In this document: positions 18,129 through 25,881 of the stretch, one piece after another | How the letters are laid out: the number at the start of each line of letters is the position of its first letter | Position numbering within the stretch: the stretch's first letter is position 1 | NCBI RefSeq assembly: GCF_029893585.1 | Contig: NZ_JARXYX010000019.1 | Coordinates: 62,001-126,000 of the forward strand | Length of the DNA: 64,000 bases | Reading direction: 5' to 3' | Origin: Streptomyces sp. LBL | GTDB taxonomy: Bacteria > Actinomycetota > Actinomycetes > Streptomycetales > Streptomycetaceae | Program-made: the position numbers and the translations under genes | The notes under the pieces: model-generated | Database searches by the model: none | What the model was told of the DNA's origin: nothing | Seen by the model: the letters and a program-made list of their open reading frames with translations, nothing else

Positions 18129-18926
18129 GTGGGTGAGTTGCGGTTCGTCCGGATGGGATTCGGCACGGACGCCGTCGAGTACCAGGAGGCCTGGGACGAA
18201 CAGCGGCGGGTGCACGCGGCACGGTTCGCCGACGAGGTCCCCGACACCGTGCTGCTCCTGGAACACCCCCCGGTCTACACGGCCGGCCGGCGCACGGCGG
18301 ACAACGAGCGGCCGCTCGACGGCACCCCGGTCGTCGACGTCGACCGCGGCGGCAGGATCACCTGGCACGGCCCGGGCCAGCTGGTGGGCTACCCGATCCA
18401 GAAGCTCCCGCGTCCGGTCGACGTGGTCGCGCACGTACGGCGCCTCGAAGAGGCCCTGATCCGTACCTGCGCGGAGTTCGGCCTGGAGACCACCCGGGTC
18501 GAGGGCCGCAGCGGGGTGTGGGTGCTCGGCGACCCGGTGGAGCAGCGCCCGCTGCTCGGCGGTCTTTCCCTGGACTTCGACCCGCGTCTGCAGGACGAGG
18601 AGTTCGACCCGCGCCTGGACGGGCCCGAGTACGCCCCCTCCAACGCCGGGCAGCGCCGTGAGGACCGCAAGGTCGCCGCGATCGGCATCCGCGTGGCCAA
18701 GGGCGTCACGATGCACGGCTTCTCGTTCAACGTGAACCCGGACAACAAGTGGTTCGACAAGATCATCCCGTGCGGGATCAGGGACGCCGGGGTGGCGTCC
18801 CTCGCGAACGAGCTCGGCCGGGACGTGACGATCGACGAGGTGCTGCCCGTCGTCGAGCGGCACCTGGCGGACGTACTCGTGAACGCGGAACTGAAGCCGC
18901 GGGAGATCGAGAAGGCGACGGCCTGA
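18129..18926 (+). CDS. lipB: Octanoyltransferase (lipoate biosynthesis)
   Basis: Transfers octanoate from octanoyl-ACP to the lipoyl domains of E2 and GcvH proteins. The 265-residue protein has the substrate motif RGGRITWHGPGQLVGYPI and the acyl-thioester catalytic pair: C215 in IIPCGI and K181 in DRKVAAIG, both present. GTG 18129 follows GGGAGGCGC. The next gene, lipA, starts 121 bases after its stop and converts the octanoyl group to lipoyl. Together they feed the lipoyl domains of the E2 at 3.4-5.2 kb. Confidence 0.96.
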   Translation: MGELRFVRMGFGTDAVEYQEAWDEQRRVHAARFADEVPDTVLLLEHPPVYTAGRRTADNERPLDGTPVVDVDRGGRITWHGPGQLVGYPIQKLPRPVDVVAHVRRLEEALIRTCAEFGLETTRVEGRSGVWVLGDPVEQRPLLGGLSLDFDPRLQDEEFDPRLDGPEYAPSNAGQRREDRKVAAIGIRVAKGVTMHGFSFNVNPDNKWFDKIIPCGIRDAGVASLANELGRDVTIDEVLPVVERHLADVLVNAELKPREIEKATA

Positions 18927-19047
18927 GCCGGGAATGAGCCCCGCAGTCCTGGGGTTGGACTCCCGTGCAGGGCCCGACAAGCACGGGCGTACCCTGGTGT
19001 ACGCCGAAGAATCGAAGCTTACTCAGAGCAATCAGCAGGGAGCCGAT

Positions 19048-20037
19048 GTGTCCGCAGTCGCACCCGACGGACGCAAGATGCTGCGCCTGGAGGTCAGGAA
19101 CGCCCAGACCCCCATCGAGCGCAAGCCCGAGTGGATCAAGACCCGGGCGAAAATGGGTCCCGAGTACACCAAGATGCAGAACCTCGTGAAGAGCGAGGGC
19201 CTGCACACCGTCTGCCAGGAAGCCGGCTGTCCCAACATCTACGAGTGCTGGGAGGACCGCGAGGCGACCTTCCTCATCGGCGGCGACCAGTGCACCCGGC
19301 GCTGCGACTTCTGCCAGATCGACACCGGCAAGCCCGAGGCCCTCGACCGCGACGAGCCCCGACGGGTGGGCGAGTCCGTGGTCACCATGGACCTGAACTA
19401 CGCCACCATCACCGGCGTCGCCCGTGACGACCTGGAGGACGGCGGCGCCTGGCTGTACGCCGAGACGGTCCGCCAGATCCACGAGCAGACCGCCTCCCGT
19501 GCGGCCGGCCGCACCAAGGTCGAGCTCCTCGCCCCGGACTTCAACGCCGTGCCGGAGCTGCTCGAAGAGGTCTTCGCCTCCCGCCCCGAGGTCTTCGCAC
19601 ACAACGTCGAGACGGTCCCCCGGATCTTCAAGCGCATCCGCCCCGGTTTCCGCTACGAGCGCTCCCTGAAGGTCATCACCGAGGCCCGCGACCACGGTCT
19701 GGTCACCAAGTCGAACCTCATCCTCGGCATGGGCGAGACCCGTGAGGAGATCAGCGAGGCGCTCCGGCAGCTGCACGACGCCGGCTGCGAACTGGTCACC
19801 ATCACGCAGTACCTGCGCCCGAGCGTGCGCCACCACCCCGTGGAACGCTGGGTCAAGCCGCACGAGTTCGTGGAACTGCAGGAGGAGGCCGAGCAGATCG
19901 GCTTCTCCGGCGTGATGTCGGGCCCGCTGGTCCGGTCCTCGTACCGTGCCGGGCGGCTGTACCAGATGGCTGTCGAGCAGCGTCGGTCAGCTGCTCCGCG
20001 ACAGGAGAGCTCGTACGTCGGCTCGCAGGCCGTCTGA
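19048..20037 (+). CDS. lipA: Lipoyl synthase (radical SAM)
   Basis: Inserts two sulfurs into protein-bound octanoyl chains. The 329-residue enzyme carries the auxiliary 4Fe-4S cysteines C56, C61 and C67 (CQEAGCPNIYEC) and the radical-SAM cysteines C82, C86 and C89 (CTRRCDFC). The C-terminal RSSYRAG supplies the serine ligand of the auxiliary cluster. The frame is open from 18934, but GTG 19048 with GGGAGCC just upstream gives the conserved start MSAVAPDGRKM. Forms a pair with lipB. Confidence 0.97.
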   Translation: MSAVAPDGRKMLRLEVRNAQTPIERKPEWIKTRAKMGPEYTKMQNLVKSEGLHTVCQEAGCPNIYECWEDREATFLIGGDQCTRRCDFCQIDTGKPEALDRDEPRRVGESVVTMDLNYATITGVARDDLEDGGAWLYAETVRQIHEQTASRAAGRTKVELLAPDFNAVPELLEEVFASRPEVFAHNVETVPRIFKRIRPGFRYERSLKVITEARDHGLVTKSNLILGMGETREEISEALRQLHDAGCELVTITQYLRPSVRHHPVERWVKPHEFVELQEEAEQIGFSGVMSGPLVRSSYRAGRLYQMAVEQRRSAAPRQESSYVGSQAV

Positions 20038-20173
20038 CCTGCCGGACGTACCGTCACATTCCTTGCCCCGCACGGAGCGGAGCAATCGTGTGAATTCCCG
20101 CACAAGCAGCTACCCGCCGGTAGCGGCCGATCCGACGCGGTCCTGACCGTCCTCCCAGATGAGGGCGCCCATC

Positions 20174-20199
20174 AGGGCCGCGTCCGTGCCCGCGGCCCT
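20174..20199 (+). terminator. Hairpin after lipA
   Basis: A 9-bp perfect stem (AGGGCCGCG at 20174-20182; complement 20191-20199) 137 bases after the lipA stop. The interval 20038-20318 holds this hairpin and a promoter but no gene. Confidence 0.55.
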
Positions 20200-20221
20200 C
20201 GCGTCAAGGATTCATGGGCGT

Positions 20222-20250
20222 TTGACCGGTCGGTCATGCCCTGGTAACAC
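20222..20250 (+). promoter_or_regulatory. Sigma-70/HrdB-like promoter for the 76-aa gene
   Basis: TTGACC (20222-20227) and TAACAC (20245-20250) are separated by 17 bases, 69 bases upstream of the next start codon. Inferred from consensus only. Confidence 0.45.
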
Positions 20251-20318
20251 CAATCAGTGACCCTGGATTTACACCACGTGCACCCATACCGGAAGCGGTA
20301 TCGAGGGGGACCTCCATC

Positions 20319-20549
20319 ATGCAGGCCGCACCCGTTCGCGCCACAGCGATTCCTTCGTTCACCGACGCACTCCGTGCCGTCGAATCCGTGCTCATGAGCG
20401 GCGGCCAGCGCACCGCCCGCCGCAACGCCTGGACCTCCGTCCTGGAGGACCGACGCCGCGCCAAGGACCGGGTCGACGTGCAGCGCGTCCTGGATCAGAC
20501 CTCGGATCAGACCTTGACCTTGGATCAGACCTTCACCGTCCGCCCCTGA
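20319..20549 (+). CDS. Small conserved hypothetical protein (76 aa)
   Basis: A basic 76-residue protein with no signal peptide or membrane segment. The core (IPSFTDALRAVESVLMSGGQRTARRNAWTSVLEDRRRAKDR in pattern) looks like a conserved streptomycete small protein at this position after lipA. ATG 20319 has a CGAGGGGGA site upstream. Its last 25 residues come from a GGATCAGACCTT repeat (three copies, giving QTSDQTLTLDQTF), so the C-terminus looks expanded by tandem duplication. Function unknown. Confidence 0.7.
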   Translation: MQAAPVRATAIPSFTDALRAVESVLMSGGQRTARRNAWTSVLEDRRRAKDRVDVQRVLDQTSDQTLTLDQTFTVRP

Positions 20550-20649
20550 CGCATCCCTTTCCCAGCCTCGCCCCTCCCTGTCCTTCCCCCTCCCTCCCCC
20601 GCGGACACTGCCGTCGTCCGCGCTCCTGGGGCCACGTAGACTTCACCGC

Positions 20650-21351
20650 ATGGCGCGGAAGGACACGGCAGCGGACGCTGCGAGCACCGGGCGACTCAAG
20701 CAGATCGCTCTGACCTACAAGATGACCCGCAAGGCCGACAAGAAGGTCGGCCTTGTTCTCGCGGCTGTCGGAATCGTCACCTTCGGTGTCGTCCTCGCGA
20801 TCGGTTTCTTGATCGGTCACCCCGTTTATCTCGGCATCCTGGGCCTCGTGCTCGCCTTCCTCGCGGCGGCGATCGTGTTCGGGCGCCGGGCCGAGCGGGC
20901 CGCCTTCGGGCAGATGGAGGGACAGCCGGGCGCGGCCGCGGCCGTACTGGACAACGTGGGCCGAGGCTGGACGACCACCCCCGCGGTGGCGATGAACCGC
21001 AGCCAGGACGTGGTGCACCGGGCGGTCGGCAAGGCCGGCATCGTGCTGGTCGCCGAGGGCAACCCGAACCGGGTGAAGAGCCTGCTGGCCGCCGAGAAGA
21101 AGAAGATGAACCGCATCGTGGCCGATGTGCCGGTGCACGACCTGATCGTGGGTACGGGCGAGGGCCAGGTCGAGCTGAAGAAGGTGCGCACCGCGATGCT
21201 GAAGCTCCCCCGTGTCCTCACCGGTCCGCAGGTCACCGCGACCAACGACCGGCTGCGGGCGCTGGGTGATCTGATGAGCAACATGCCACTGCCGAAGGGG
21301 CCGATGCCCAAGGGCATGAAGCTCCCGAAGGGCGGACCGAAGGCGCGCTGA
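20650..21351 (+). CDS. DUF4191 membrane protein
   Basis: A 233-residue protein with a basic N-terminus (LKQIALTYKMTRKADKKVG), two adjacent transmembrane helices (about 36-55 and 61-78) and a conserved cytosolic domain (FGQMEGQPGAAAAVLDN ... GWTTTPAVAMNRSQDVVHRAVGKAGIVLVAEG), the DUF4191 pattern found throughout Actinobacteria, usually next to lipA. The C-terminus is Lys/Gly/Pro/Met-rich (PKGPMPKGMKLPKGG). Role unknown. ATG 20650. Confidence 0.9.
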   Translation: MARKDTAADAASTGRLKQIALTYKMTRKADKKVGLVLAAVGIVTFGVVLAIGFLIGHPVYLGILGLVLAFLAAAIVFGRRAERAAFGQMEGQPGAAAAVLDNVGRGWTTTPAVAMNRSQDVVHRAVGKAGIVLVAEGNPNRVKSLLAAEKKKMNRIVADVPVHDLIVGTGEGQVELKKVRTAMLKLPRVLTGPQVTATNDRLRALGDLMSNMPLPKGPMPKGMKLPKGGPKAR

Positions 21352-21412
21352 CCCCCCTCCGCGTCGGCAACCTCCCAGGTCAGAGAATCAGCAACCTCCC
21401 ACGTCAGAAACG

Positions 21413-21450
21413 TCAGAAAAAAAGAGGGCGTCCGGATCACTCCGGGCGCC
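21413..21450 (-). terminator. Terminator for the RDD gene (minus strand)
   Basis: A 10-bp near-perfect stem (21427-21436 with 21441-21450, one G-T pair). On the minus strand it is followed by a run of seven T (plus-strand A-run at about 21417-21423), a classical intrinsic terminator unusual in this GC-rich setting. It can also stop DUF4191 transcription. Confidence 0.75.
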
Positions 21451-21480
21451 TTCTTCGTCGTATCGGGTATGTCGTATCCG

Positions 21481-21578
21481 CTTCGTCTGATCGGGTACGT
21501 CTGATCGGGTACGTCTGATCGGCTTCGTCTGATCGGCTTCGTCGGATCGACGTCGTCGGATCCGCTTCGTCGGATCGG
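21481..21578. repeat. Seven 14-bp tandem repeats
   Basis: Units CTTCGTCTGATCGG / GTACGTCTGATCGG / CTTCGTCGGATCGA are arrayed seven times without gaps, 45 bases downstream of the RDD gene's stop on the minus strand, between converging genes. Confidence 0.85.
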
Positions 21579-21622
21579 CGGGTGCGCTTCGGCTTCGCAG
21601 GGGAGGACCTCGGCGACCGGCC

Positions 21623-22090
21623 TCAGATCCGTACTTCCGCCGTGCGGGCCAGTCGGTCGTGCAGGCCCCGGCCGTCGCGGTCCCAGATCAGGGCCGGGAC
21701 GGCCAGGCACAACAGGGCGGTGCGGAGCAGGGCGCGCCAGGGGTTGACGCGGCCGGTGTCCAGGGCGACCACGCGCAGGCCGAAGAGACGCTTGCCCGGC
21801 GTGAAGCCGACGGTGCCGACCGTGAGCGCGCCCATCACGAAGAAGACCAGCAGGGCCCAGTTGGAGGCCGTCTGGTCGTAGCTCTGAGTGATCAACCGGG
21901 ATGCAATCAGGGCGCTCATCGCCCAGTCCACGACCAGCGCCCCGAGGCGCCTCCCCGGGCGGGCGATCGACCCCGGCCCCTCCTCGGGGAGTCCGAGCTG
22001 TTCGCCCCGGTATCCGAAGTCGACACCGGCGTCCTCGGCGGCCGCCCGCGGGCCCGAGAGCCACGAACCGATTGCTTCCCTCTTGTCCAC
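21623..22090 (-). CDS. RDD family membrane protein
   Basis: A 155-residue membrane protein with the RDD signature: R-RLGALVVDWAMSALIAS in the first helix, FTPGKRLFGLRVV between helices and GLHDRLARTAEV at the end. Three hydrophobic helices are visible. RDD proteins have been linked to ion transport in some bacteria, but substrate here is unknown. ATG 22090. It lies divergent from glnA, so the GlnR box at 22154-22191 could affect it too. Confidence 0.9.
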   Translation of the reverse strand: MDKREAIGSWLSGPRAAAEDAGVDFGYRGEQLGLPEEGPGSIARPGRRLGALVVDWAMSALIASRLITQSYDQTASNWALLVFFVMGALTVGTVGFTPGKRLFGLRVVALDTGRVNPWRALLRTALLCLAVPALIWDRDGRGLHDRLARTAEVRI

Positions 22091-22153
22091 GGCTACACCG
22101 TACTGCGCCCGTTTCGCGATACGGACAGGTGGGGTGGAGCGGGCAGTGTCCGG

Positions 22154-22191
22154 TTAACTTGCGTGAAACAAATGGGTCACGTCAGAGAAAT
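22154..22191 (+). promoter_or_regulatory. GlnR box upstream of glnA
   Basis: TTAAC-6-GAAAC-6-GTCAC-6-GAAAT matches the known GlnR pattern gTnAC-n6-GAAAC repeated twice, with exact 6-base spacing. It lies about 100 bases before the glnA start. Nitrogen control by GlnR is established for Streptomyces glnA; the assignment here rests on the sequence match. Confidence 0.8.
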
Positions 22192-22290
22192 CACCCGTCC
22201 CTAGGGTCGAGGTCAGCGTGTGCCACCGCACTGGCCGCACGAACGAACTACCACCCCGGCACGGGAACGGCCGGGAGTAGGAGGAGCTGG

Positions 22291-23700
22291 ATGTTCCAGA
22301 ACGCCGACGAAACCAAGAAGTTCATCGCGGACGAGGACGTCAAGTTCATCGACGTCCGCTTCTGCGACCTGCCGGGCGTCATGCAGCACTTCACGGTGCC
22401 CGTCGAGTCGTTCGACCCGGACGAGGAGCTTGCCTTCGACGGATCCTCGATCCGTGGTTTCCAGGCCATCCACGAGTCCGACATGGCGCTGCGCGCGGAC
22501 CTGTCGACCGCCCGGGTCGACCCCTTCCGCCGTGACAAGACGCTGAACATCAACTTCTTCATCCACGACCCGATCACCGGCGAGCAGTACAGCCGTGACC
22601 CGCGCAACGTGGCGAAGAAGGCCGAGGCGTACCTCGCCTCCACCGGGATCGCCGACACCGCGTACTTCGGCCCCGAGGCCGAGTTCTACGTGTTCGACAG
22701 CGTCCGCTTCGCGACCACCGCGAACGAGTCCTTCTACCACATCGACTCCGAGGCGGGTGCCTGGAACACCGGCGCCGTCGAAGACAACCGTGGTTACAAG
22801 GTCCGCTACAAGGGCGGCTACTTCCCGGTCCCGCCGGTCGACCACTTCGCCGACCTGCGTGCCGAGATCTCCCTGGAGCTGGGCAGGTCCGGCCTCCAGG
22901 TCGAGCGTCAGCACCACGAGGTGGGCACCGCCGGCCAGGCCGAGATCAACTACAAGTTCAACACGCTGCTCGCCGCGGCCGACGACCTCCAGCTCTTCAA
23001 GTACATCGTGAAGAACGTGGCCTGGCGCAATGGCAAGACCGCGACCTTCATGCCGAAGCCGATCTTCGGTGACAACGGCTCGGGCATGCACGTCCACCAG
23101 TCGCTGTGGGCGAACGGCGACCCGCTGTTCTACGACGAGGCCGGTTACGCGGGCCTGTCGGACACCGCCCGCTTCTACATCGGCGGCATCCTCAAGCACG
23201 CCCCGTCGCTGCTGGCGTTCACCAACCCGACGGTGAACTCGTACCACCGTCTGGTGCCGGGCTTCGAGGCCCCGATCAACCTGGTGTACTCGCAGCGCAA
23301 CCGCTCCGCGGCCATGCGTATCCCGATCACCGGTTCGAACCCGAAGGCCAAGCGCGTCGAGTTCCGTGCGCCCGACTCCTCCGGCAACCCGTACCTGACG
23401 TTCTCCGCGCTGCTGCTCGCGGGCCTGGACGGCATCAAGAACAAGATCGAGCCGGCCGAGCCGATCGACAAGGACCTGTACGAGCTGGCTCCCGAGGAGC
23501 ACGCGAGCGTGGCGCAGGTCCCGACCTCCCTGCCGGCCGTCCTCGACCGCCTTGAGGACGACCACGAGTTCCTCCTCCAGGGCGACGTCTTCACGCCGGA
23601 CCTGATCGAGACGTGGATCGACTTCAAGCGCACCAACGAGATCGCGCCGCTGCAGCTGCGTCCGCACCCGCACGAGTTCGAGCTGTACTTCGACGTGTGA
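22291..23700 (+). CDS. glnA: Glutamine synthetase, type I (adenylylation-regulated)
   Basis: Makes glutamine from glutamate, ammonia and ATP. 469 residues, normal for GSI-beta. Motifs: DGSSIRGF, the metal-binding FGPEAEFYVFD, NGSGMHVHQS, and NRSAAMRIP. The adenylylation tyrosine is Y397 in DKDLYEL, so the enzyme can be switched off by the GlnE encoded at 52-55 kb in this window. ATG 22291 with TAGGAGGAG upstream is the real start; the frame stays open upstream through the promoter. Regulated by the GlnR box at 22154-22191 and terminated at 23733-23766. Confidence 0.98.
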   Translation: MFQNADETKKFIADEDVKFIDVRFCDLPGVMQHFTVPVESFDPDEELAFDGSSIRGFQAIHESDMALRADLSTARVDPFRRDKTLNINFFIHDPITGEQYSRDPRNVAKKAEAYLASTGIADTAYFGPEAEFYVFDSVRFATTANESFYHIDSEAGAWNTGAVEDNRGYKVRYKGGYFPVPPVDHFADLRAEISLELGRSGLQVERQHHEVGTAGQAEINYKFNTLLAAADDLQLFKYIVKNVAWRNGKTATFMPKPIFGDNGSGMHVHQSLWANGDPLFYDEAGYAGLSDTARFYIGGILKHAPSLLAFTNPTVNSYHRLVPGFEAPINLVYSQRNRSAAMRIPITGSNPKAKRVEFRAPDSSGNPYLTFSALLLAGLDGIKNKIEPAEPIDKDLYELAPEEHASVAQVPTSLPAVLDRLEDDHEFLLQGDVFTPDLIETWIDFKRTNEIAPLQLRPHPHEFELYFDV

Positions 23701-23732
23701 CCGGACCGCGCCTCCCGGCGTGAACCGTTTGC

Positions 23733-23766
23733 CGCCCCCGCTCCTGGTTTTCTCAGGGCGGGGGCG
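23733..23766 (+). terminator. Terminator after glnA
   Basis: A perfect 9-bp stem CGCCCCCGC/GCGGGGGCG, with an inner CCTG/CAGG pairing and a TTTT loop, 32 bases after the stop. Confidence 0.8.
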
Positions 23767-23819
23767 CCGTCGTATGGTTTTCTGCACAACCGTTCGAGAG
23801 AGAAGGCGGCGTTGCGGGG

Positions 23820-24113
23820 ATGCCCGAACAGGACGACGCGGAGCGGGAGTCCGACCTCGGATGGGCCGACACCCCGGAGCGGGAGTTCGACCTCAGGTGG
23901 GCCGACAAGGCGGAGCACAAGGAGCCCTCCGCGCGGGCGCGGATGCTGGCCGCGCGGTGGAAGGAGAACCCGCCGCGGCCCCAGCCGTTCCGCGCGGATC
24001 CTGATCCGGCGGGGCCGCGCCGGTCGTCGTGGGTGTCGACCGTCGTCGTGCTCGGGTGTGTGGCGGCGATCATTCTGCTGCTGGGCTACGCGAACTTCCG
24101 GGCGCCGTACTGA
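23820..24113 (+). CDS. Small C-terminally anchored membrane protein (97 aa)
   Basis: A 97-residue protein with an acidic, repetitive N-terminus (two units of ESDLGWADTPE / EFDLRWADKAE), a basic middle and one transmembrane helix close to the C-terminus (VSTVVVLGCVAAIILLLGYA), so most of it faces the cytoplasm. No known family. ATG 23820 has AGAAGGCGG about 12 bases upstream. The end of the gene is duplicated just downstream (see 24099-24153). Confidence 0.7.
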   Translation: MPEQDDAERESDLGWADTPEREFDLRWADKAEHKEPSARARMLAARWKENPPRPQPFRADPDPAGPRRSSWVSTVVVLGCVAAIILLLGYANFRAPY

Positions 24114-24256
24114 CCGCCTTCCCGGGCGCCGTACTGAGCGCCGTACTGACCGCACCCCGACACGTCCGCCGCCCGCTCGGGTCCCGGACGGCCGGACTCG
24201 AGGGCTGATCCTTTGCTGGCCCCAGGGCTGAGCCTTTGCTGGCCCTAGGGCTGATC
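24099..24256. repeat. Two tandem repeat tracts after the 97-aa gene
   Basis: CCGGGCGCCGTACTGA, which includes the gene's TGA stop, recurs at 24122 and (shortened) at 24138. A second tract repeats a 23-bp unit (AGGGCTGATCCTTTGCTGG plus CCCC) at 24201 and 24224 with a partial third copy at 24247. Confidence 0.85.
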
Positions 24257-24329
24257 GCGACCGCTTCATGGCCGGGGCGGGTGCACACTGGTCAGTGGGA
24301 CGAGTGCCTGACCTGCGGGGTGATGCGAG

Positions 24330-25250
24330 ATGCAGAGCCGCTTCCGGGGCGACCGACGACTGACCGTGCGGATGACGGTCACCATGTTTCTGCTGGGGCT
24401 GCTGTACGTGGCCTTCGTCGTCGCGCTGATCGTGCTGCTGAAGTCCTGGATACTGGTTGCCGTCCTGATGGCGGCGATGTTCGTCGCCCAGTTCTGGTTC
24501 TCCGACCGGATCGCGCTGTTCGCGATGCGCGGGCGGGTCGTGGAGCGGGAGGAGTTTCCCGAACTCCACGCGGTCGTCGACCGCTTGTGCGCGATCGCGG
24601 ACATGCCCAAACCGGTGGTCGCGGTGTCGGCGATGGATATGCCGAACGCGTTCGCGACCGGCCGGAATCCCGACAACGCGGTCGTCTGTGTCACGACCGG
24701 CCTGCTGCGGCGGCTGGAGCCGGCGGAGCTGGAGGGTGTCCTCGCGCACGAGCTGTCGCACGTGGCGCACAAGGACGTCGCCGTGATCACCATCGCGTCG
24801 TTCCTCGGGGTGATCGCCGGGCTGGTCGTACGGTTCGCCTTCTACTCACAGATCCTCGGCGGCGGACGCAGGGACCAAAACACCGCGATGGTCTTCGCCG
24901 CCGTGATGGGGGTGTCGGCGGCCGTGTACGCGATCAGCTTCCTGCTGATCAAGGCGCTGTCCCGGTACCGGGAGCTGGCGGCGGACCGGGCGGCGGCGCT
25001 GCTCACCGGCCGCCCCTCGGCGCTGGCGTCCGCACTCACCAAGGTCTCCGGCGACATCGCCCGGATCCCGAGCGAGGACCTGCGGACGGCGCAGGCCTTC
25101 AACGCCTTCTACTTCGCTCCCGCGCTGGGCCGCGAGCCCGGTGTGGCGCGGCTGTTCTCGACCCACCCGAGTCTGGAGCAGCGGCTGGAGCAGCTGGGCC
25201 GGATCTCCGGTGAGCTGGGCGAGGCGGCTACCCCGGGGAGGGCCGGCTGA
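24330..25250 (+). CDS. htpX: M48 family membrane metalloprotease (HtpX-like)
   Basis: A 306-residue zinc protease of the cytoplasmic membrane that degrades misfolded membrane proteins in other bacteria. Two N-terminal transmembrane helices (about 14-37 and 40-57), the zinc motif HELSH (140-144), the third ligand glutamate E215 in RELAADRAA, and a second hydrophobic pair at 155-172 and 188-207 are all present. The PspAB-like gene starts 2 bases after its stop, so the two are co-translated. The pairing points to a membrane-stress role; that is inference. Confidence 0.92.
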   Translation: MQSRFRGDRRLTVRMTVTMFLLGLLYVAFVVALIVLLKSWILVAVLMAAMFVAQFWFSDRIALFAMRGRVVEREEFPELHAVVDRLCAIADMPKPVVAVSAMDMPNAFATGRNPDNAVVCVTTGLLRRLEPAELEGVLAHELSHVAHKDVAVITIASFLGVIAGLVVRFAFYSQILGGGRRDQNTAMVFAAVMGVSAAVYAISFLLIKALSRYRELAADRAAALLTGRPSALASALTKVSGDIARIPSEDLRTAQAFNAFYFAPALGREPGVARLFSTHPSLEQRLEQLGRISGELGEAATPGRAG

Positions 25251-25252
25251 GG

Positions 25253-25834
25253 ATGGGGCTGCTGGACATCCTGCTCGGCCGAACGAAGCCGGTCGCGCCC
25301 GATCTCGACCAGCTCTTCGCGCTGCCCTCCGCCGCGGTGACGCTGGAGGCGACGACCTCATTCACCCCGACCGGGCGCGGCGCGGTGTGCTTCGCCACGG
25401 TGGAGGGCGCGGCCTTCGAACAAACACACCGCGAGGTGCAGGCCCTGCTGGACGCGGACACCGACCGCGACGGGCCGCCGGTGGAACTGCGCCGGGACGA
25501 GTACGGCTACTCGTGGCTGGTCTCGGAGCGCACCTCCGACCAGCTTCCGCTGCTGGTCAACGACCTGCATGCGGTGAACAGCTCGATGGAGGTCAACGGC
25601 TTCGGGCCCCAGCTGCTGTGCTCGCTGGCCGGTTTCCAGGACCCTCAGGGCCGCTCGCTGGCGCTGGTGTACCTGTACAAGCGGGGCTCGTTCTATCCGC
25701 TGTGTACGCTCCCCGGCCAGGGCAGACGCGACAACGCGCTGGAGCTTCAGGTGGCCGCCCTGCTGGAGAACGACCTGCGCATCGAGAAGGACAAGACGCG
25801 CTGGTTCCCGCTCTGGGACGCTCCCGGACTGTGA
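25253..25834 (+). CDS. PspA-associated protein PspAB
   Basis: A 193-residue soluble protein. The start MGLLDILLGRTKPVAPDLDQLFALPSA and the ending DLRIEKDKTRWFPLWDAPGL are typical of the actinobacterial PspAB family, which is associated with the phage-shock protein PspA. The gene is directly downstream of htpX (2-base gap), the usual partner. Molecular function is not established; a role in membrane-stress response is inferred from the neighbours. Confidence 0.88.
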   Translation: MGLLDILLGRTKPVAPDLDQLFALPSAAVTLEATTSFTPTGRGAVCFATVEGAAFEQTHREVQALLDADTDRDGPPVELRRDEYGYSWLVSERTSDQLPLLVNDLHAVNSSMEVNGFGPQLLCSLAGFQDPQGRSLALVYLYKRGSFYPLCTLPGQGRRDNALELQVAALLENDLRIEKDKTRWFPLWDAPGL

Positions 25835-25881
25835 CCGGGGGCTGCCGCCACGTCCTCTTCTCGGCGTGAGTGAATGAGGGG

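Noticed and set aside
21481..21578. 14-bp array as a CRISPR or replication iteron set
   Set aside because: There are no spacers, and no replication gene or DnaA boxes nearby.
20826..22064. A 412-codon minus frame spanning the repeat array
   Set aside because: It reads through the 14-bp repeats and antisense to DUF4191; the real minus-strand gene here is the RDD protein in another frame.
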